This document shows positions 34,789-43,097 of a stretch of DNA of 64,000 bases, piece by piece. Position numbers and translations under genes: made by a program. The notes under the pieces were generated by a model. That model was not told the origin of the DNA and did not search any database. It saw nothing but the letters and a program-made list of their open reading frames with translations. Numbering within the stretch: the first letter of the stretch is position 1; each line of letters opens with the position of its first letter. Source of the stretch: JAJPGZ01 sp038229295 (GTDB lineage: Bacteria > Verrucomicrobiota > Verrucomicrobiia > Chthoniobacterales > UBA10450); contig JBBROO010000003.1 in assembly GCA_038229295.1 (NCBI GenBank), positions 47,933 through 111,932 of the forward strand, read 5' to 3'.

Positions 34789-36510
34789 TCAGTTCAACTG
34801 TGCTGTGGCTTTGTTCACCAGCGCTTTTTCTTCGGGCAAAAGCGTCGTCGATTGCGCCGCTTCCAGGAACGAGCGCGCCCGTTGATCCTTCGCGGCGGCC
34901 AGACAAATTCCATAATACGCGCTCACGGCCGGGTCGCGTAATTGCTCTTCTGTCAGCGAAGTCATAATCTTTAACGCGCCTGAGATGTCGCCCTTTGTCA
35001 TCAGGGAGTAGGCGTAAGTGGTCGCGTAGGCAGCATTCGAAGGCATCTTGCGATAGGCATCCGCTGCTAATCGTCGCGCCTGTTCCGGGTTTGCGTTCAG
35101 CAAAAGGGAAATCTGCGCCAGATTATTCTGCACGTTAAGATTCGACGGGTCCGATTCGAAAAGGCGGACGAGTACTTTGTAAAGACCCTGGGTGTCATTC
35201 GCCTTGGCGTAGTAGCGGTACAAAGTCGAAAACGCATCGCTCTGTTTTTCGGGAAGTTTCGCTAACGCCCACAGCAGATCGACCGTTTCCGTTTCCCATT
35301 TCCAATCCGCCAGGGTGCGCAAAAGGACCAAACCGGATTCGCTCCGCGCCGATCCATCCTTGAGCGCGATTGCCCATTCGTGTTCTGCCGCCGCGGATTT
35401 GTCTTGTTCGCGCAAGGCACGGGCGAGGTAAGCGTGTCGAAGGAAATCGAAGTCGCGCCAATTCCCCGTCTTCGTTGTCCCTTCGAGGTTATGCCAATCC
35501 TTCAGGCGCACGTAAACATCGGCCACCGCCGTCGGCATCGGCCATTTTTCCAGGGTCTCGCGCGGTAACGTTTTGAGAAAATCCAGAGCCAGCAGATTCA
35601 GATTATTTTGGCTCATCCAACCGAGCAGCGTAGTCAGCTCTAACGGTTTCGTCGCACTGCTCCTCTCGAACTCAGTCAAATACGCTGTGAACTGGGGATC
35701 CTGCAGCTGGTGCAGAAGATCGAGATACAACAAGCGATCGTTCAGCTTCGCTTCCGGAAATGCTTGCAGATCGCGCGCCAGCTCGAGCAACTTCGGCGCG
35801 CTTCCGTGTCTCACGATTCCCTCAGTTATTAAGGCGCGTGTCGCCGCCGCGCGTTGATCGACATCGTTACGCAATGCGGTCAGCATTTCCTCGCCCGCCG
35901 CATGTTGCTCCGGATTCGTCGAGCGCAGTCGCGAAACGGCGAATTGCAGTTGATAGATTTTATCGTTAGGCGCTAACCGCACCGCCTCGCTCCACTCCGA
36001 GATCGCTTGCTCGCCTTGCCCTCGCGCGGTGGCCAGTTGCGCACCGATGGCGTGGTAGCCGGCCGTTTGTTTGCCGGCCTCCTCGATTTGCCCCAGCGTC
36101 TTTTCCGCGCCCGCAATATCGTTGAACTGCAATGCGCATCGCGCCAAGGCCAGTATGTCTTCGGTGGAATGCGGCTCGAGCTGCACCACCTTGCGTCGCC
36201 ATTCTAACGCGCCGCGTTCGTTAGTCCGCTCACCCAGTTCCGCCATGATTCGCGCCGCCGGCGCGCTCGTCGGTTTCAATTGCAGGACCGTTCGCGCAGC
36301 CAGGCTCGCATTGCGCAGGTCACGTTGTTGCAGCGCCACCACCGCCCGCCGCACCAAACGTCTCTCCTGCCAGCGCACATAAACATCGTGCCCGCCCCAG
36401 CATATTCCGATCAACAGCACGATTGCGATAAAGCCGCCGAACAAAATCCGGATGAAAGTCGTTTGCGTTCGTTCGACTGACTTCTCCAAAGTTCTCAATT
36501 GGTACGGCAC
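34789..36510 (-). CDS. TPR-repeat membrane protein of the exosortase locus
   Basis: A 573-residue protein with an N-terminal membrane helix (FIRILFGGFIAIVLLIGICWGG, about 20-41) and a long helical-repeat region with TPR-like units (ARTVLQLKPTSAPAARIMAELGERT, ALARCALQFNDIAGAEKTLGQIEEA, LAQISLLLNANPEQARRLAADAYRKMP). It is divergent from the exosortase-EpsI gene, and TPR proteins of this sort are frequent in exosortase/EPS loci, where they may scaffold polysaccharide export. No enzymatic domain is seen. Confidence 0.75.
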   Translation of the reverse strand: MPYQLRTLEKSVERTQTTFIRILFGGFIAIVLLIGICWGGHDVYVRWQERRLVRRAVVALQQRDLRNASLAARTVLQLKPTSAPAARIMAELGERTNERGALEWRRKVVQLEPHSTEDILALARCALQFNDIAGAEKTLGQIEEAGKQTAGYHAIGAQLATARGQGEQAISEWSEAVRLAPNDKIYQLQFAVSRLRSTNPEQHAAGEEMLTALRNDVDQRAAATRALITEGIVRHGSAPKLLELARDLQAFPEAKLNDRLLYLDLLHQLQDPQFTAYLTEFERSSATKPLELTTLLGWMSQNNLNLLALDFLKTLPRETLEKWPMPTAVADVYVRLKDWHNLEGTTKTGNWRDFDFLRHAYLARALREQDKSAAAEHEWAIALKDGSARSESGLVLLRTLADWKWETETVDLLWALAKLPEKQSDAFSTLYRYYAKANDTQGLYKVLVRLFESDPSNLNVQNNLAQISLLLNANPEQARRLAADAYRKMPSNAAYATTYAYSLMTKGDISGALKIMTSLTEEQLRDPAVSAYYGICLAAAKDQRARSFLEAAQSTTLLPEEKALVNKATAQLN

Positions 36511-36532
36511 GTTTTTTAAAATTCAATCGAGC

Positions 36533-36554
36533 CGTTCCCGAAGATGCGGGAACG
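36533..36554. other. Hairpin in the divergent promoter region
   Basis: A perfect 8-bp stem, CGTTCCCG / CGGGAACG, with a 6-nt loop, between the TPR gene (minus) and the exosortase gene (plus). It could be an operator or part of a repeat; the downstream 80 bp resemble degenerate palindromic repeat sequence. Confidence 0.35.
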
Positions 36555-36639
36555 CGACCCCTCGACCCTAAAGCACTCGCTATGCCGGTGCCACCGTAGC
36601 CAGGCCGAGGTTCGCAACTTGCTCGGACTTCGCTAACCT

Positions 36640-38229
36640 ATGTTCCCAATGAGAGCGACGGCTGCATCTGCCGATTTTATAAGATCGACAAGTACGCCTT
36701 CCCGCTTCGGGTTGGTTGCGCCCACCCTGCTTTTCCTCGGGCTGCTTTGGCTCGAGGTAGTCCGCCAGCTCAAACCCGAGTGGAGTCTAAATCCGCAGTA
36801 CGGCTACGGTTGGAGCGTCCCGTTCCTCTCACTCTATTTAATCTGGAAACGTTGGCCCGAACGCCCCGCGCCCGTCGTGACATCGGCGCCCGGCCTAACG
36901 ATTGCGCTGCTCGCTCTCTGCGCACTGGTTCTCGCACCGATCCGTTTCGTCGCCGAAGCCAATCCCGACTGGCGCTTCCTCAGTTGGGCGCTCGCCTTCG
37001 TCGCCGTTACCATGTCGATCTTCGTTTTATATCTTCACGGCGGCCGAACTTGGGTCCGCTACTTCGCATTTCCCGTTTTGTTCTTTCTCGTCGCCGTTCC
37101 GTGGCCGACGCAATTTGAACAATTCGTTATCCAAAATCTCATGCGCGCGGTCACCGGCATTAACGTCGCCTTCCTAAACCTCGCTGGCATTCCCGCGCTG
37201 CAACACGGCAACGTCGTCGAAGTCGGCACCGGTCTGATTGGAATCGAAGAAGCTTGCAGCGGAGTCCGCTCGCTTCAGGCCACCTTCATGATCTCGCTCT
37301 TTCTGGGCGATCTTTATTCCTTCGACGTCGCGCGTCGCATCTCTCTCGTCATCGCTGGCGCGGTTCTAGCCTTTATCTGCAATCTCGTTCGCACGGCCAT
37401 TCTCGTTTGGATGGGCGCGCGCAGCGGCGCCAGCGCCATCGAAGCGTGGCACGATCCCGCTGGCCTGAGCATCCTGATGTTTTGTTTGTTCGGTCTTTGG
37501 CTGCTCAGTCTTTTAATGCGGCGCTATTCCCCGCCCGAAGTCGCTTCACCATCCATCGGCCATCACTCCGCGCCTTTGCTGCACTCATCTTCGCGAATCT
37601 TGCTTCCACTCGCCGTCTGGCTGCTGCTAATCGAAGGCGGCATCCAGGTTTGGTATCGCACCCACCAATCCGCCGCTGCTAATTCCCGCTGGACAGTGCA
37701 ATGGCCTAACGAAGAACAATCTTACCAGAACGTGCCCATCCCGACGGCCACCGAAAATCTTTTACACTACAACGAAGGCGGCGGCGCCAGCTGGCAGGCG
37801 ACCGATGGTCGCCCATGGATGATGTATTTCTTCCGCTGGTTTCCTGGCCAAACCGCGGCGCGTTTCGTTAAAATCCACCGGCCTGACGTCTGTCTTCCCG
37901 CCAGCGGAATGACCATGGTCAGCGACGACGGGATGCGCATTCTCGAGGTCAACGGCGTCAAGCTGCCGATTCGCTCTTATCGATTCGACGATCACGGCGC
38001 GCCTTTGCATGTCTTCTATTGTTACTGGGACGCGCGTTCCTCTTACGAAAATGTGGCCGCGGCGACGGATGAAGATTGGAGCGCGCGCGGGCGCGTGCGC
38101 GCGGCCATGCGCGGACGCCGCGAACTCGGCGCGCAAATGCTCGAGGTCGTCGTTTGGGGGTTTGAGGATGATCGCGAAGCCGGCGCTGCCTTGCAGCACC
38201 GACTCGCGCAAATCATCCATTCGCCCTGA
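36640..38229 (+). CDS. Exosortase fused to an EpsI-type C-terminal domain
   Basis: A 529-residue fusion. Residues 25-300 are a multi-pass exosortase with its catalytic triad visible: Cys206 in IEEACSGVRSL, Arg251 in CNLVRTAI and His271 in EAWHDPAG. Residues of about 320-529 are an EpsI-like periplasmic domain (WMMYFFRWFPGQTAARFVKIHRPDVCLPASGM). Exosortases cleave PEP-CTERM proteins at the inner membrane and pass them to the surface. Three substrates or remnants are in this window (1.7, 33.7 and 40 kb). The ATG at 36640 is chosen because a membrane segment follows. Confidence 0.9.
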   Translation: MFPMRATAASADFIRSTSTPSRFGLVAPTLLFLGLLWLEVVRQLKPEWSLNPQYGYGWSVPFLSLYLIWKRWPERPAPVVTSAPGLTIALLALCALVLAPIRFVAEANPDWRFLSWALAFVAVTMSIFVLYLHGGRTWVRYFAFPVLFFLVAVPWPTQFEQFVIQNLMRAVTGINVAFLNLAGIPALQHGNVVEVGTGLIGIEEACSGVRSLQATFMISLFLGDLYSFDVARRISLVIAGAVLAFICNLVRTAILVWMGARSGASAIEAWHDPAGLSILMFCLFGLWLLSLLMRRYSPPEVASPSIGHHSAPLLHSSSRILLPLAVWLLLIEGGIQVWYRTHQSAAANSRWTVQWPNEEQSYQNVPIPTATENLLHYNEGGGASWQATDGRPWMMYFFRWFPGQTAARFVKIHRPDVCLPASGMTMVSDDGMRILEVNGVKLPIRSYRFDDHGAPLHVFYCYWDARSSYENVAAATDEDWSARGRVRAAMRGRRELGAQMLEVVVWGFEDDREAGAALQHRLAQIIHSP

Positions 38230-38282
38230 CTGCTCGCGCAAGATCGACATCTTCATGCGCGCGCATATCGTGCGCGTAACAC

Positions 38283-38933
38283 ATGGAAACTCCACGCGAT
38301 CCCGGTTCCTCTCGCTACGAACACGCTCCGGAAGGTTTGCATCGGCGCGATCTCGACCCCGACCCAATCAAGCAATTTTCCAATTGGTTCACCGCCGCGG
38401 TCGAAGCCGGCATCCGCGATGTCAACGCGATGAGTCTCGCCACCGCCGGCAAAGACGCGCGCCCATCCGTTCGCATTGTTCTGCTCAAAGGTTTCGATCA
38501 AGACGGTTTCATCTTTTTCACCAACTACGAAAGCGACAAAGGCAAACAACTCGAAGCCAATCCCTTCGCGGCGCTCGGATTTTATTGGATCGAGTTAGAT
38601 CGACAAATTCGCATCAGCGGTTCGGTCGCGCGCACTCCGCGCCAAGAATCCGAACGCTATTTTCATTCCCGCCCGATCGGTAGTCAGCTCGGCGCGTGGG
38701 TCTCGCGCCAAAGCGACGTCATCGATGGCCGCCGCATTCTCGATGCGCGCCTCGCCGAAATGACCGAGCGCTTCGGCGATAAACCCATTCCGTTACCGCC
38801 ACATTGGGGCGGCTATCGCCTCACGCCCGATGCGATTGAATTCTGGCAAGGTCGCCCAAATCGTTTGCACGATCGCTTTCGTTATACCCGTCAAACCAAC
38901 GGCTCGTGGTCGATCGACCGGCTTGCTCCTTGA
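38283..38933 (+). CDS. pdxH: Pyridoxamine 5'-phosphate oxidase
   Basis: A 216-residue FMN enzyme making pyridoxal 5'-phosphate, the cofactor used by lysA, hisC and the desulfurase in this window. Motifs: DPIKQFSNWF near residue 33, PSVRIVLLKGFDQDGFIFFTNYESDKGKQL, YFHSRPIGSQLGAWVSRQS, and the C-terminal IEFWQGRPNRLHDRFRY. Length is typical. An exact motif copy precedes the gene (38240), and the variant TTAGATCGACA occurs inside it near 38596. Confidence 0.95.
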   Translation: METPRDPGSSRYEHAPEGLHRRDLDPDPIKQFSNWFTAAVEAGIRDVNAMSLATAGKDARPSVRIVLLKGFDQDGFIFFTNYESDKGKQLEANPFAALGFYWIELDRQIRISGSVARTPRQESERYFHSRPIGSQLGAWVSRQSDVIDGRRILDARLAEMTERFGDKPIPLPPHWGGYRLTPDAIEFWQGRPNRLHDRFRYTRQTNGSWSIDRLAP

Positions 38934-39093
38934 ACGACGACGCGATTCCGGGAATTGTGTCGCGCGGGTCGACGCCTAACGAGAACAAGCTCAGCCACCA
39001 GCTGGCGGCGGCGAGCTTTGCTAAGATCGACAACTGTTTCATAAAATTAAAGTGAGATAACGCGCCGGCCAGCGGTTAGTAAGTGTCTTGATT

Positions 39094-39657
39094 TCAAGCA
39101 TAACTTGGATCGGATTTGAGCGCGCTGTTAAGCACGATCAGAAGTTTTCGCATGGTGGCGGTGAGGGCAAGTTTGGGTGGTTTGCCGGCGTTGCGCAATC
39201 GTTGGTAAAAGGTGCGAAGGATTGGGTTGTGACGCGCTGCCACCAGCTCGGCGTCCGCCGAAGATGGTACGTTTGCCCCGCATCTTGCCGCTGTCGCGGT
39301 TAAAGGGCGCGACACCCACCAGAGCCGCTACCTCGCGCCGATTGAGTTGCGCACCAACGCCCGCTCGTAACCACCGCTGGGCTCACAAATCACCTGCACT
39401 GGGCCATCGATTTGTTTGATCCAACTGATCAACTCCCGATGCCCAACCTTGTCGTTAGGCAAACGACGCTTCTCATTTTCAATCGCTGCGTCCAGGTACT
39501 TCTTGGCCACATCCACTCCCAGATAGACAAGTTGCTCTTTCACGTGATAAATAACTCCTGCTTGTAAGATACGAGCTGGCCAGGCCGGTCCTGCCCTCGG
39601 GGTCGGAGGCCGGCTTGGTCGCTCCTGTAACTGTTCGAGTTTACTTTCCACGCCCAA
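39094..39657 (-). mobile_element. Degenerate IS110-family transposase remnant
   Basis: Two pieces of one transposase in different frames. The N-terminal piece (39328-39550) reads QLVYLGVDVAKKYLDAAIENEKRR and VQVICEPSGGYERALV, the DEDD RuvC-like start of IS110 transposases. The C-terminal piece (39094-39260) reads ELVAARHNPILRTFYQRLRNAGKPPKLALTATMRKLL, the IS116/IS110 tail. The middle of about 200 residues is gone, so it is inactive. IS110 elements have no terminal inverted repeats, so boundaries cannot be set. The region lacks exact AAGATCGACA copies. Confidence 0.85.
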
Positions 39658-39659
39658 GG

Positions 39660-39982
39660 GCAGGTGCGGATCAAACTAACCGGCGCTCGTGACCTTTTCG
39701 TCAGAAGCAGCTGCATCGTGGATCTCACACCTCCCTCTGCTATGCACAGAATCAGGGCACCTTTAAAGAAGATACAAGCTGCATCGCAGGGTTAGATGTT
39801 TTGTGAACCGAAGTATGAGTCGATCGGAAACGTATCGTGAGTGCCGGGGATAAATAACTGGCCACCGCGTGAAACGCCCATCGTCGCCCCACATTGCACT
39901 ATTCGCAGTTGACGCCACTGCATCCGCCATGTAATTCTGTAAACGCATCTGAGGGAGCTAAACTCGACGCCATAATCCTATC
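39660..39982. other. Non-coding stretch between IS110 remnant and PEP-CTERM gene
   Basis: No credible gene on either strand. It holds GCATCG-type short repeats (GCTGCATCG at about 39711 and 39779) and a GGTTAGATG at about 39791. The lower GC and absence of the common genome motifs suggest foreign or decaying DNA brought in with the IS110 element. Confidence 0.4.
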
Positions 39983-40819
39983 ATGAAAAGAACACACCTC
40001 CTCTGCTTTGCGGTCGTCGCCTGCGGTATTTTTTGCCCGGTTCGCGTTCCGGCGGCAACGACCATTATCGTCTCGGACAGCTTTACGGGCACTAATGGTT
40101 CCAGCCTGGCGGGCCGCACCCCGGACGGCGCCCATTTGAATGGGCAGACTTGGTCCACCGCCGGCTTCAATGACACCGTGATCAACTCGGCGGCTGGCAA
40201 TCCCGCGCCCTCCGCACAGGGTGGCTTCAACGGCGTGGTCAGGATGGACATCAGCACCCCGACCGCCGGCTATATCAAACCGTCTGACTTCACCCTGAGC
40301 CTGGACCTGCAGATGATGAGCGTCGTGGGTGGCCCTTCGATATACGCGCGCGGGCTCGGCTTGGGCTTCTACAGCGGCGATACGACGAGAGAGGCCAATG
40401 AATTCTTCACTGGCATGACGATGAAGCCCGATGGCACCTTGGTTCTGGTGGTCAACGGCGCCGAGCAAGCCGCTTCCGCTCCGGCGCCCGCCGGATACAG
40501 CACCAGCAACTTCTACAATCTGACCTACTCGGTGGATTTGCTGACCGGCAGTATCACCAGTGTCAACTTCGCTGGAATCGACCGGACGTCCACGTTCTCC
40601 GGGGCGGCCAGTGCCGGAGATTTTACGAACGCGACGACCCAGGCGGTGGGCTTCTACACCAGCTCCGCGTCTACCAGTGGTGGTCCGGGATTCGATAATT
40701 TCGTGCTCAGCACCCAAGGAGCCGTTCCGGAGCCCTCCAGTGTTCTTCTCCTCGCCGGCGGAGGTCTCTCCCTTCTGGGCGTGCGCCGCCTCCGCGCGAG
40801 ATGGGGGAGGCAGAGGTGA
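39983..40819 (+). CDS. PEP-CTERM sorting-domain protein
   Basis: A 278-residue exported protein: signal peptide, a concanavalin/laminin-G-like beta-sandwich body (DSFTGTNGSSLAGRTPDGAHLNGQTW, FYNLTYSVDLLTGSITSVNFAGI), and the sorting end AVPEPSSVLLLAGGGLSLLGVRRLRARW. This is a textbook VPEP motif, helix and Arg-rich tail for the exosortase. Its region is without exact AAGATCGACA motifs for 2 kb, so it may be a later arrival than its neighbours. Confidence 0.88.
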   Translation: MKRTHLLCFAVVACGIFCPVRVPAATTIIVSDSFTGTNGSSLAGRTPDGAHLNGQTWSTAGFNDTVINSAAGNPAPSAQGGFNGVVRMDISTPTAGYIKPSDFTLSLDLQMMSVVGGPSIYARGLGLGFYSGDTTREANEFFTGMTMKPDGTLVLVVNGAEQAASAPAPAGYSTSNFYNLTYSVDLLTGSITSVNFAGIDRTSTFSGAASAGDFTNATTQAVGFYTSSASTSGGPGFDNFVLSTQGAVPEPSSVLLLAGGGLSLLGVRRLRARWGRQR

Positions 40820-41269
40820 GTGAGTTTAATTACTTCCTCTTCCCGACTCAGTAAGCCTCCCGGCCTGCCCGTCTATTTCGCAGCTACCGTGGCGCGTCCA
40901 CCCAGAATCAGCACGTAAAAGCTTCGCTCACGTGCCAAGAGCTAGTAATGGGTACAAAGGACACGATCACTCCGAGCACTGACGTAGGCGCGTAAAACCA
41001 ACCCACCCGCTTAAAGAGCTTTGCTTTCATCGCATTGTTGTAGCTGCTGGTGCGCACAACCGTTTCATCATCTAACGAGAACAAGATCAGCGACGCCTAC
41101 CGGGAGCGAGCGTTGATCGGAAATCGAAATTCGGCGGGCGCGAAAACAATCCAACCCCGGCGATTGTCGATCTTTCGGTATCATTCCTCTCGTTCTTCGT
41201 TAATGTTTCCGATGCGGGGCGGAAGCACTTTGAGAAACGCGATTCCCCCTCCAGAATCGAAATAATTAT
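40820..41269. other. 450-bp intergenic region with attC-like half-site
   Basis: No gene supported. At 41071-41092 CTAACGAGAACAAGATCAG recurs (also at 45802 and, with one change, at 38977). It is followed by a GATCAGCG/CGTTGATC imperfect hairpin. An exact TGTCGATCTT is at 41165. The left half is composed of short unrelated segments. Confidence 0.45.
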
Positions 41270-41773
41270 ATGATCAATCCGAACGGCGACGATTTCGTTG
41301 AAGACAATCCGCTGGCTGCATCTTCGCAGCCTCCGGTAGGGCAGAGCTCATTCGATCCACTTCCGGATCGTCCCGCGCGCAAAATTTCCGCGCCGGCCGG
41401 CGAGACCTGGCAGCAGCAAACCAAAAGGAAAGCGGGCGATGCGCGCGATCGCACGGAAGTTTTTGTGCGCGAAAATCCGGTCCCAATCATTGTTGGCGCG
41501 TTGACCGTGGGACTCGCGATCGGTTGGGCATTGCGTCACGCCACCCGCGAAGAAAAGGAAGTCGAAGTGAAGACGCCGCTCGGTGATTTTAATTGGAGCT
41601 TCCTGTCGTTGCCGTTCCTTTGGCCCTTCCTCAAAACAGTGAAGGAAAAATACGGCGACTCGGCCGACACGGTTAAAGACAGCGTGCGCGAAGGCGTCGA
41701 TCGCATGCGCAAGATCGACATCGACCAATACGCCAAGCCGCTGCGCAAACGCTGGAAGTCCTGGACGCACTAA
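41270..41773 (+). CDS. Membrane-anchored protein, YqjD/ElaB (DUF883)-like
   Basis: A 167-residue protein with a charged N-terminal part, one helix containing ENPVPIIVGALTVGLAIGWALRH (about 70-90), and a helical C-terminal part (KEKYGDSADTVKDSVREGVDRMRKIDIDQY). The combination of amphipathic helices and the ENPxPIIVGALxxGxxIGW segment resembles DUF883 proteins, some of which bind ribosomes at the membrane. Role uncertain. An AAGATCGACA copy encodes its KID. Confidence 0.55.
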   Translation: MINPNGDDFVEDNPLAASSQPPVGQSSFDPLPDRPARKISAPAGETWQQQTKRKAGDARDRTEVFVRENPVPIIVGALTVGLAIGWALRHATREEKEVEVKTPLGDFNWSFLSLPFLWPFLKTVKEKYGDSADTVKDSVREGVDRMRKIDIDQYAKPLRKRWKSWTH

Positions 41774-41790
41774 GCGCCGCTCCCCCCTCT

Positions 41791-41871
41791 GGGGAGCGCA
41801 CGCGCCTCGCGTGCTCGGTTCGGCGCCCTCGCCGAACCGCTTTGTCATTTCGAGCGAAGTCGAGAAATCTC
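41791..41871. repeat. Two interspersed repeats joined
   Basis: GGGGAGCGCACGCGCCTCGC (half of the 17300 element, to about 41840) abuts TCATTTCGAGCGAAGTCGAG (41845-41871, the 4014 family). It lies between the YqjD-like gene and the cytochrome gene. Confidence 0.75.
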
Positions 41872-41907
41872 TTACTGTTGATCGCGCCGGTTTGATAATC
41901 TCACCGC

Positions 41908-42999
41908 GTGTCGCGTTGGTTCATCGCTCTCGCTTTTTCGTGCGCGGTTAATCTTTCCGCCAGGGAAGTAAAGCAGACGCGCGAAAGCGGCGCGGAGTTT
42001 GTCGGCGCGGTTGGATGTCGATCTTCCAGTTGTCACGGCGGCGCGGGTGAGAAGCGCAGTCAATACATCACCTGGTCGCAAAAAGATTTTCACACCCGCG
42101 CTTACGCCATTTTGCTCGACGCGCGCTCTGCGCGAATTGCGGAAGCGATTGCAATTCCTGAAGCGCAATCCAGCGCGCGCTGCACCGTTTGCCATTCGCC
42201 GTTTCAATCCGTCGGCCAAACCCATCTCGCTTCCACCGCGCGTCCGGACGAAGGCGTTTCTTGTGAAACTTGTCACGGCGCGGCCGGCTCGTGGTTGCGC
42301 GGACACACGCGCAGCGATTGGACTTACGCCATGCGCGTCAGCGCCGGCCTGCACGATCTTCGCAATCTTTACGTTCGCGCCAACAGCTGCGTGGCCTGTC
42401 ATCAAAACATCGACAACGATATTTTGAAAGCGGGACATCCCACGCTCGTTTTCGAACTCGACAGCCAATCGGCTAACGAACCGAAACATTGGCGCGAAGA
42501 TGATCCGGCGATCGGGCCGCGCAGTTGGCTTGTCGGTCAGGCGGTCGCCTTGCGTGAAGCGGCGTGGCATTCGCGCACCGATTCTGATCCCGCATCCGAT
42601 TCTCAGGAAACTTCCATCGCTCTCGCCTGGCTGCTCGCCAAAGTCACGTCAGCAGATCCGGCTCTGCCAAAAATCTCCGAACCGGCATCTTCCGATCTAG
42701 AGCCGCTGCAAAAAGCGGCCGACGAGCTAGCGCGTCGCGCCGCGAGTTGGAATCCAACCGAATCCACCATGTCGATCTTGCGCGCATTGGTTGAAAGCGA
42801 TTCGGAATTCGTGGTGGCGAAAGATCGAACGAAAGAAGCTTTGTTTTATCGCGCGCGCCGTGTGGTGCTCGCGCTCGAAAGATTGAGCGAGAATCGCGAC
42901 AAGGAACTCGAGGCGTTGCGCGCCGATGTGCAAAGGCATTACGATTTTGACGCGGCCGCCTTCGCCGAGCATCTGCGAGCGTTCCGCAGCAAGTTGTAG
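41908..42999 (+). CDS. Multihaem cytochrome c (cytochrome c554-like)
   Basis: A 363-residue exported protein starting at GTG 41908 with a short signal peptide. Haem sites: CTVCH, CETCH and CVACH, plus CRSSSCHGG near residue 37, a longer CX4CH variant common at the first site of c554/NapC-like multihaem proteins. Four haems are likely, followed by a helical C-terminal region. It is upstream of a ResB gene needed for such haem attachment. Redox partner unknown. Its TAG stop is inside a TGTAGGGG palindromic repeat. Confidence 0.8.
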   Translation: MSRWFIALAFSCAVNLSAREVKQTRESGAEFVGAVGCRSSSCHGGAGEKRSQYITWSQKDFHTRAYAILLDARSARIAEAIAIPEAQSSARCTVCHSPFQSVGQTHLASTARPDEGVSCETCHGAAGSWLRGHTRSDWTYAMRVSAGLHDLRNLYVRANSCVACHQNIDNDILKAGHPTLVFELDSQSANEPKHWREDDPAIGPRSWLVGQAVALREAAWHSRTDSDPASDSQETSIALAWLLAKVTSADPALPKISEPASSDLEPLQKAADELARRAASWNPTESTMSILRALVESDSEFVVAKDRTKEALFYRARRVVLALERLSENRDKELEALRADVQRHYDFDAAAFAEHLRAFRSKL

Positions 43000-43044
43000 G
43001 GGACGCTGTTAGCGTCCCATGGGAAGCCAACGGCTTCCCCTACA
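42995..43044. repeat. TGTAGGGG...CCCCTACA palindromic element at the cytochrome stop
   Basis: A 50-bp element with two hairpins, GGGGACGCTGTTAGCGTCCC and GGGAAGCCAACGGCTTCCC, bounded by TGTAG and CTACA. The TAG stop of the cytochrome gene is in its first five bases. Same family as 18258-18321. Confidence 0.85.
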
Positions 43045-43097
43045 GCAATTGGGCGTTTGAACGCACACGCGTTCTCGCGGAAGATGTCGATCTTTCC

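Noticed and set aside
39676..39797. Second attC-like site (CTAACC ... GGTTAGATG)
   Set aside because: Only the outer boxes match; the inner arms do not pair convincingly.
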